A stretch of DNA of 64,000 bases, taken from assembly GCA_009363875.1 (NCBI GenBank), contig CM018680.1, positions 17,183,608 to 17,247,607 on the forward strand, in the 5' to 3' direction. The position numbers and the translations under genes are program-made. This DNA is from Mikania micrantha (taxonomy: Eukaryota > Streptophyta > Magnoliopsida > Asterales > Asteraceae). Under the pieces are notes generated by a model. That model was given only the letters and a program-made list of their open reading frames with translations. It did not search any database and was not told where the DNA came from. This document shows, piece by piece, positions 58,523 to 64,000 of this stretch; the stretch's first letter is position 1; every line of letters starts with the position of its first letter.

Positions 58523-58527
58523 GTTTA

Positions 58528-59274
58528 ACTACATACCATGCTTCAACTTTGCCTGTCTTGCTATGTTATGGTAAATGTTCTCTAAGTGGAGACATTAATT
58601 GTACTCTTTTTTGTTGTTTGCTAAACTATGTGTGGTTTTCTGCTGTGTTTTTGAAATCAAAACACATTTGCAAGATTATGTTGGTTTCAAATAGAGAAGT
58701 GTGAGTCGAAAATAGTGAATTTTTGTTTTCAATGGTTGGAATAACTAATAGAGTCATTGTATTTAACTAATTTCGGTCCATGTAAGATTTTTATGTTTTT
58801 TCCTTTTTTTCCGATGAATATGCTTGATTAAGATATGATTTTTTGTATGATTATTATTATTCAGATCACCCTCTTAGGAAATCAGATGAGAGGAAGACGA
58901 AGATTTTTTTTTTCATTTCACAGTCCTTAAGTTGGTTTTTTTTCTTCTCCATTATTTTCAGGCATGTGTTTATACATAGGGTTTTGGTAATATTACAGCA
59001 GATGGATCTCAATATAGTATCAGGCTTTATATAGGAAAGAGATTCAACTAGAGTTTTTTTTATTTGTTTTTTTTATTCAATACTTTCTTAAATACAAGAT
59101 TAACATTGTTACATATGTGCCACCAACTAATTAAGTTGGTATTATATGACTCGTTCGTACAAAATTCCTTCGGATACACACACTAAAGTTTATTCTTACC
59201 TCTTTATATGATCTTGGAGGACAAGAGCTAGGCACATCATATAGGAGTGAGCTTTTTATCGATATATACAACCA
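58528..59274. other. Intergenic, T-rich, no gene recognised
   Basis: Several T runs and short frames only. No repeat ends seen. Confidence 0.5.
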
Positions 59275-59283
59275 AATTAAGAT

Positions 59284-59565
59284 GGGATAATATCATATAT
59301 CCCCTTATTAAACATCAAAATTACATATATCCCCAATGTTAAACTAAAATTACAAATATCCCCTTGTTCCATAATTGCCCTTAGTAAGGTGAAAAATGTA
59401 AGTTGTTTTTTGTTACTGGGTAAAATAGGAAATACATGATTTTTTTTATGAAATGGATAAATATGTAATATATTTGATTTAGAATGGGGAAATATGTAAT
59501 TAAGTTTTATGGTTGGGTATATATGTAATTAATGATTTTAGCAAGGGGATATATGTAATTGACCC
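59284..59565. mobile_element. Mutator-type MITE, 282 bp, perfect 9-bp target duplication
   Basis: The left end GGGATAATATCATATATCCCC mirrors GGGGATATATGTAATTGACCC. AATTAAGAT flanks it exactly (59275-59283 and 59566-59574). Internal repeats of ATATATCCCC/GGGGATATATG. No coding. Confidence 0.88.
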
Positions 59566-59666
59566 AATTAAGATTATATACATAGTTAATTATTGATTGT
59601 CTTTTAGTTGGAGTTTGAATAGAGAACTAAGCGTTTGGTTTAATGTCAGTTGTATAAGCTGGTAAT

Positions 59667-59700
59667 GTGTTGCCGCCGCATCGCACGGGTTTCGTGCTAG
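59667..59700 (+). mobile_element. Helitron-like 3' terminus (plus strand)
   Basis: GTTGCCGCCGCATC, then the stem-loop GCACGGGTTTCGTGC, ending CTAG before T. This is the classic hairpin plus CTRR end of plant Helitrons. No 5' TC end could be located. Confidence 0.5.
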
Positions 59701-60088
59701 TATATATATAGGGTAAGGATGATTTGAAAACCACTTCTTCATGATAAAACCATGCAAAAATCATGTAAAAAACTTCTTTTTTTTTTGAAATTTTTTTACA
59801 TGTTTGCAACACTATTGGGGACATTTTAAAAAATATATATATTTTATTAAGCCACATAAAACATATGTAACAAAGCGTAAAAAAATTTTGTCAGATCTTA
59901 CGCAACGTTACGTATGTTTTATATGTGTTTAAAAAATATTTTTTTTAAAAAAAACCCAATAATGTTACAAACCTGTAATAAAATTTCAAAAAATAAATGC
60001 TTTTACATATTTTTTTGCATTGTTTTCATGGTTTTCTCAATAAAATGGGGTTTTCATTTTATAAAATACCTACACACACATGCATATA

Positions 60089-60122
60089 CTAGCAGGAAAC
60101 CTGCACGATGTGGCGGTGACAA
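60089..60122 (-). mobile_element. Helitron-like 3' terminus (minus strand)
   Basis: On the minus strand CACCGCCACATC, the stem-loop GCAGGTTTCCTGC, then CTAG before T. It is the mirror of the end at 59700, so both ends point at each other. Confidence 0.45.
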
Positions 60123-60709
60123 CTTATTTCGAAATTGTTTATTGTAACACCTTTCTTTTAAAAAGTTGTTACACGTGAAATTATGGTCCTAGATTTTGAA
60201 AACTCTCCCTAAAAAGTAACTCTCCCAAAAAAGTAATTTCATTAAGAAATGTAAACCTTCTCAAATTAGTTTTTAAATATAATTATATGATGTCAAAAGA
60301 GTTGAGAGGCCCTGAGCCCGGGTACCCCCCCAGAGTTGGGTTAACATCATCGTCACATAGTTCTTAAACCAATAACTCTTAAATAAGCAGCGAAATTAAA
60401 CATAGTTTGATAAACCAAAAATACATCTTAATGTTTGTATCAAAACATATCCGATTGCGAAAGACACTGAATCTTCCAACTCTATGCCACAAGCTTTGTT
60501 GCGTCCTCATACTTATTCCCCCCCTGACATACATACAAAAAACTTAGCTTTCGCTGGTGAGTTCTAGTTTAATGAAAATTTCGTAGAAACATCATTATCA
60601 TAGAACACCTTTACATTAGCATTAATAATAAGCCATATCGCATAGTCATCATAACTATCATAATCATCATGCAACCAGTGTCACTAAACATGACCAGTGG
60701 GCTTATGCT

Positions 60710-61047
60710 GGCACAAGGCTCCATGTTTATAGTTCGATCGACTCTTACCGTGCTTATAGCCTGATAGGCTCCATGTTTATAGTCCGATCAACTTTACCTT
60801 GTTTATAGCCCGATCGGCTCCATGTTTATAATCCGATTGACTCCATGTTTATAGGCTGGTCGACTCCATGTTTATAGCCCGGTCGACTTCATGTTTATAG
60901 CCCGGTCGACTTCATGTTTATAGCCCGATCGGCTCCATGTTTGTAGCCCGATCGGATCCATGTTTGTAGCCCGATCGGATCCATGTTTGTAGCCTAATCG
61001 GCTCCATGTTTATAGTTCCGGTCTACTCCATGTTTATAGCCCGCTCT
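60710..61047 (-). repeat. 23-bp tandem array in LTR J
   Basis: About 14 units of CATGTTTATAGCCCGATCGG plus CTC with variants (GGTCGACTT, GATCGGATC). The core CGATCG/GGTCGAC is near-palindromic. Confidence 0.92.
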
Positions 61048-61049
61048 TA

Positions 61050-61560
61050 TTTTACCATAGAAATCATAGCATAGCATAACATTTCCATTTTAATAACATC
61101 ATACGTTGTCTAATCATCACCATCATAGTACATTGTACTCATACATCGTCATAGTTTAGCATCCTATGATCATCATTATATCGTGGAACATAATTAGATA
61201 TGTCATCATCATTATGTCGCATCATCATATCATCATACTTCACATAGCATCATCGGCATATCACATTAGCTCATTAGGCATCGTAACGTTATCATCATAT
61301 CATATTAGCAGCTTATTAGCATAATATCATATTATTCTCATCTTATCATATCATCATAGCCTCGTAATTTCACATAATCATATCATCGTAGTATGATACT
61401 ATCATATCATTTAACAATGTATCATCATGCATTATACCATCATAGCGTTACCATATCACAGCCTTACATCATCATAGCATAATATATCATCTATCATCAT
61501 AACATCATATCATCATAACACCATAGCATCATATCACTTTAGCATCATATTCCTTTCATC
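61050..61560. repeat. Degenerate CAT/ATC-rich tract in LTR J
   Basis: Irregular runs of ATCATCATATCATCATA over about 500 bp; low complexity. Confidence 0.85.
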
Positions 61561-61789
61561 TTAGTCATAACATTACGGTATGAATACCATCCCGAAAACA
61601 TGTATTACACATTAGCACATAAGCATATAGATTAGGGCATCTAGAACTCACTTGAAAATGGATTGGCTCTTATCTTCCTAACCTAAATCGTCTTGGCTAG
61701 GACTCAAGAACCTACATCATCACATTACTTTTCATTCCTTGACTTAGAATTTATTCAAAGTCACCATGGCTCACTTAACTAGCCTTAGT

Positions 61790-62480
61790 ATCCGAAAACC
61801 CTTAAGTTCTCGAAATTAACTTAGTATTCGAAAACCTGAAGTTCACGAACCTTCAAGGTACATGAAATACATGAAGTTCACGAATTCCCAAAGTACACGA
61901 AATCATCGAAGTTCACAAAATCACCGAAGTTCACGAACCTTGAAGTACTTGAAACTGTAATGTTAACGAAACCAGGTTCACGAACATGAGTTCACGTAGG
62001 GAGGTTCAGATACTTCCAGTTCGTGTACTCTTCAAACACCTTTATTTCCTTCATAAAACATCTCGGAAAACTATCCAAGACTCGTAAGGGCTAGCTCTAG
62101 GTGCACAATGGTCTTATCAACAGATATAAACTAAAAAGGTACGAACTTTATGCATAAGTTTCCTTTTTGTCTAAAATTCGTAACTTTTCCAAAAGAAACA
62201 CTTACCCGTTGTTTACTGATCTTGCCTGTATCTTCTTGCGCATTTTTTGCCTCTTTTTTGAGCAAGTTAGACCTGTATCCTAAGTTCCAAGCTCACCAAC
62301 TTCAAGTACTTCAGCAGAGGGAGTGATGCCAATTAAAAGTGATCACACTTCCTAAGGTACTAGTATATATAGGCCAAGTTCACGAAGTAGGGTTCACCAA
62401 ATGGAGTTCATGAACCAAAGTTCATATACTTCCATCTTCGTGAACTTAAAGTTCATGAAGTGAGTTCGGGTACTCTTCCT
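61790..62480 (-). repeat. GTTCACGAA motif array in LTR J
   Basis: A dozen or more copies of (A/G)GTTCACGAA and variants (AGTACACGAA, AGTTCATGAA) in two blocks, 61790-62040 and 62375-62480. GTTCACGAAC is itself close to a palindrome. It is comparable to the GGTTCG arrays of other LTRs. Confidence 0.8.
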
Positions 62481-62596
62481 TGCGTAATCTTTCATACCTT
62501 TTATTCCATTCCGTTTTCATTCACGGCCTACAATTTAATTATTTGTTACCCACTTTTAAGTTTAAATAACTTGTATTCAAAATTCAGGGTTTTACA

Positions 62597-62903
62597 AGAG
62601 TGTACATATATATGGTGTTATAAATAAAATCAACCTATAACATTTTTATGCAAACCATTTCACGTATAGCTTCTGTTAGCATACACTGTTGAAGCGATCC
62701 CTTGCTGCAAACCGAATGCACCTAATAGCAGTTCACAATTTAAACATTAAATTGGTCCCTTAGCCTTTATCTAAACACACATAAGAAAACTACATAAAAT
62801 ATATGTGCTGGTTTAATCAAACTTAAAGGATGAACATCATCACAAAATATTTCCTCCTTTCCTTTAAGAATATAATAGATTATGTTGTCTGGTTCAACAA
62901 AAA
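62597..62903. other. Intergenic between LTRs J and I
   Basis: No gene or repeat recognised. Confidence 0.5.
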
Positions 62904-64000
62904 TGTGACACCCGGCAATTTCAGGTAAATTGCGACTCTTACATTCTTTATATTTCACAGTCATACTTGTTGCATTTCATTTAATTTTGTTTAATTAGAT
63001 GAGTCAAACACACACAACTGCGAGACGATAGTTCGATGAATTATCGAATCATACATTGCACATTGGTCTTGGAAACCAAGTGTGGCAAACACAAACACAA
63101 ACACAAATACAATTGAATTGTGCATCACACATTGATTAGGATTAATCAAGCATGCAAACATTTCGTAAAACACAAACACAAACGATCACCGATAATTCGA
63201 GGAATTATCGAAACACACTAGTCTCATGAGCATTAGTGAACAAGCGATTGAATGACAATTAAGTCACACATGACTGAACATTAGTAATCAAGGTCAAACG
63301 ATGTTAAACGAGTAGTTATAAGCGTGAAATGATCGAAAAACGGATCGAAACGATGAAATTAGTCTTACTGGGCATGCTTGGAGGCCCAGGCGGTACGCCT
63401 GAGGCCAGTCAGTGAACCTAGGCGTTACGCGCGGGTAGGGAAGGGAAGCATCGGATGCCAGCCTTCCGCGCGGTACGCCTGGGCTCGGTGTTCCTTGCTA
63501 GGCGGTGCGCCTGACAGGGAAATCGCTGAAAATCTCTTAAAAGCCACAAAAATCATTTCTACTCTATCTTCACTCATTATACTCGAAACCACACGCAACC
63601 AACCGGCCATTTCTCTTCCCTAACCCCTGTTACAACCCCTTTTCACCCATTGGAAGCCATTGGAGCTCCCATACTTGAAGATTGAAGCTAGGAACTCACA
63701 AGAAGCTTGAAGAGGAAGATTGGTGGGATTGAAGATCATCACCATCACCTTGTTTTCTGCAAATCATTGTTGTCCAGAAGCAACTAGAGCTGCTACAACC
63801 ATCTCCCAGTGATTCTAGAGCATTTAAGGTAGTCTTACACGCTTATTAATGATTAGATCGCACATGCAAGGGCTAAAAACCCACATGCATGAAGATCCAC
63901 TCACATGCAACTCCGATCCGCTCACATGCACAAAATTTTAATGGGTCTAGAGTGTTTATTGTTATATTTTGAAGTAGATTAATGACAGAAATCATCTAGG
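62904..64000 (+). mobile_element. LTR I, 5' part, truncated by window edge
   Basis: Starts TGTGACACCCGGCAATTTCAGG, close to LTR D (TGTGACACCCCGTAAAATCC). Like D, it has GGCGGTACGCC words before the promoter, a leader rich in GAAGATTGAAGCTAGGAA (compare 12940-12975), and a donor-like TTAAG|GTAGTC at 63828/63829. The perfect palindrome CGATAATTCGAGGAATTATCG lies near 63190. Confidence 0.7.
63380..63515 (+). repeat. GGCGGTACGCC motif cluster in LTR I
   Basis: Four or five copies of GGCG(G/T)TACGC or close variants (GGCGGTGCGCCTG) in about 135 bp, just upstream of the probable promoter. The motif is near-palindromic. LTR D has GGCGGTACGC and ACGGTACATG at the same relative place. Confidence 0.75.

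Larger units (their letters stand above)
59640..60130. repeat. Large fold-back repeat with Helitron-like ends in both arms
   Basis: The left arm (about 59650-59880) and the reverse complement of the right arm (about 59895-60125) align over about 230 bp at roughly three-quarters identity by eye, including AAAACCATGCAAAAATCATG, TTTGAAATTTTTTTACATG and ACATAAAACATATGTAACA. The centre is AATTTTGTCAGATC. Each arm contains a GCACGGGTTTCGTGC- or GCAGGTTTCCTGC-type hairpin followed by CTAG|T. Confidence 0.75.
60143..62596 (-). mobile_element. LTR J (minus strand, probably solo)
   Basis: Read on the minus strand it starts TGTAAAACCCTGAATTTTG and ends AAAGAAAGGTGTTACA, about 2.45 kb. TATA box (CTATATATAC) near 62363-62371. 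Donor-like CGG|GTAAGTG (62205), donor-like GTGAGTTC (61651) and acceptor-like TGTATGTCAG (60524), the latter near a CTCACCAGCG box, follow the layout of LTRs A-D. No 5-bp duplication is seen (TTTAT against AGAGT), so an end may be misplaced or the LTR arose by recombination. Confidence 0.6.

Noticed and set aside
60143..62596. Solo LTR J with proven target duplication
   Set aside because: The flanking five bases do not match, so the LTR call rests only on its ends and internal layout.

Overview
This is plant nuclear DNA. It is AT-rich and gene-poor, built of nested LTR retrotransposons, tRNA-derived SINEs and small DNA transposons, and it holds one recognisable host gene. That gene and the style of the Ty3/gypsy and hAT families suggest a core eudicot. 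Asteraceae is my guess from family resemblance only.

Layout. 1-3623: 3' end and 3' LTR of a plus-strand gypsy element (A), inserted into a minus-strand LTR (K, 3624-4810). 4811-12299: an island with two hAT elements (4950-5812, with a captured exon; 8417-8880), a SINE (6471-6732), a PIF/Harbinger-like element (7145-7959), the RING-H2 gene (9677-10066), a Mutator-type MITE (10200-10475) with a diverged relative, and a SINE (10613-10851). 12300-27977: an LTR (D) split by a complete minus-strand gypsy element (B, 13497-26495, target duplication AGTAT). 27978-30073: gypsy integrase and LTR relics (E, F). 30074-33560: hAT-like elements and two SINEs with clean target duplications. 33560-51190: an old Ty1/copia relic (L) cut by a young gypsy element (C, 33783-47592, target duplication CCAAC) and by a solo LTR (G, 48115-49781). 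51809-58522: a complete but decayed copia element (H, target duplication GTTTA). 59284-62596: a Mutator-type MITE, a fold-back repeat with two Helitron-like ends, and an LTR (J) with tandem arrays. 62904-64000: start of another LTR (I).

The retrotransposons carry the usual machinery: gag with CCHC knuckles, aspartic protease, reverse transcriptase, RNase H, integrase and a chromodomain-like tail in the gypsy elements. All copies are broken by stops, frameshifts or deletions. C is the best preserved, with two in-frame stops and about 13 differences between its two 3720-bp LTRs.

The most interesting signal is in the non-coding parts. (1) The long LTRs share a splice-site-like layout: TATA box, donor, short-motif array, acceptor, a 71-nt exon-like block in A and B, an AG|GTGAGT donor, a second array, then a stem-loop 23-24 nt before an acceptor. 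(2) The leader of C holds a tandem array of hairpins whose two arms change together from unit to unit. (3) A nested-hairpin module recurs in LTRs and leaders of A, B and C with stems of different sequence. (4) In copia element H, gag appears to start inside the LTR and to be interrupted by an intron of about 1.95 kb. All four are readings of the sequence and need RNA evidence.
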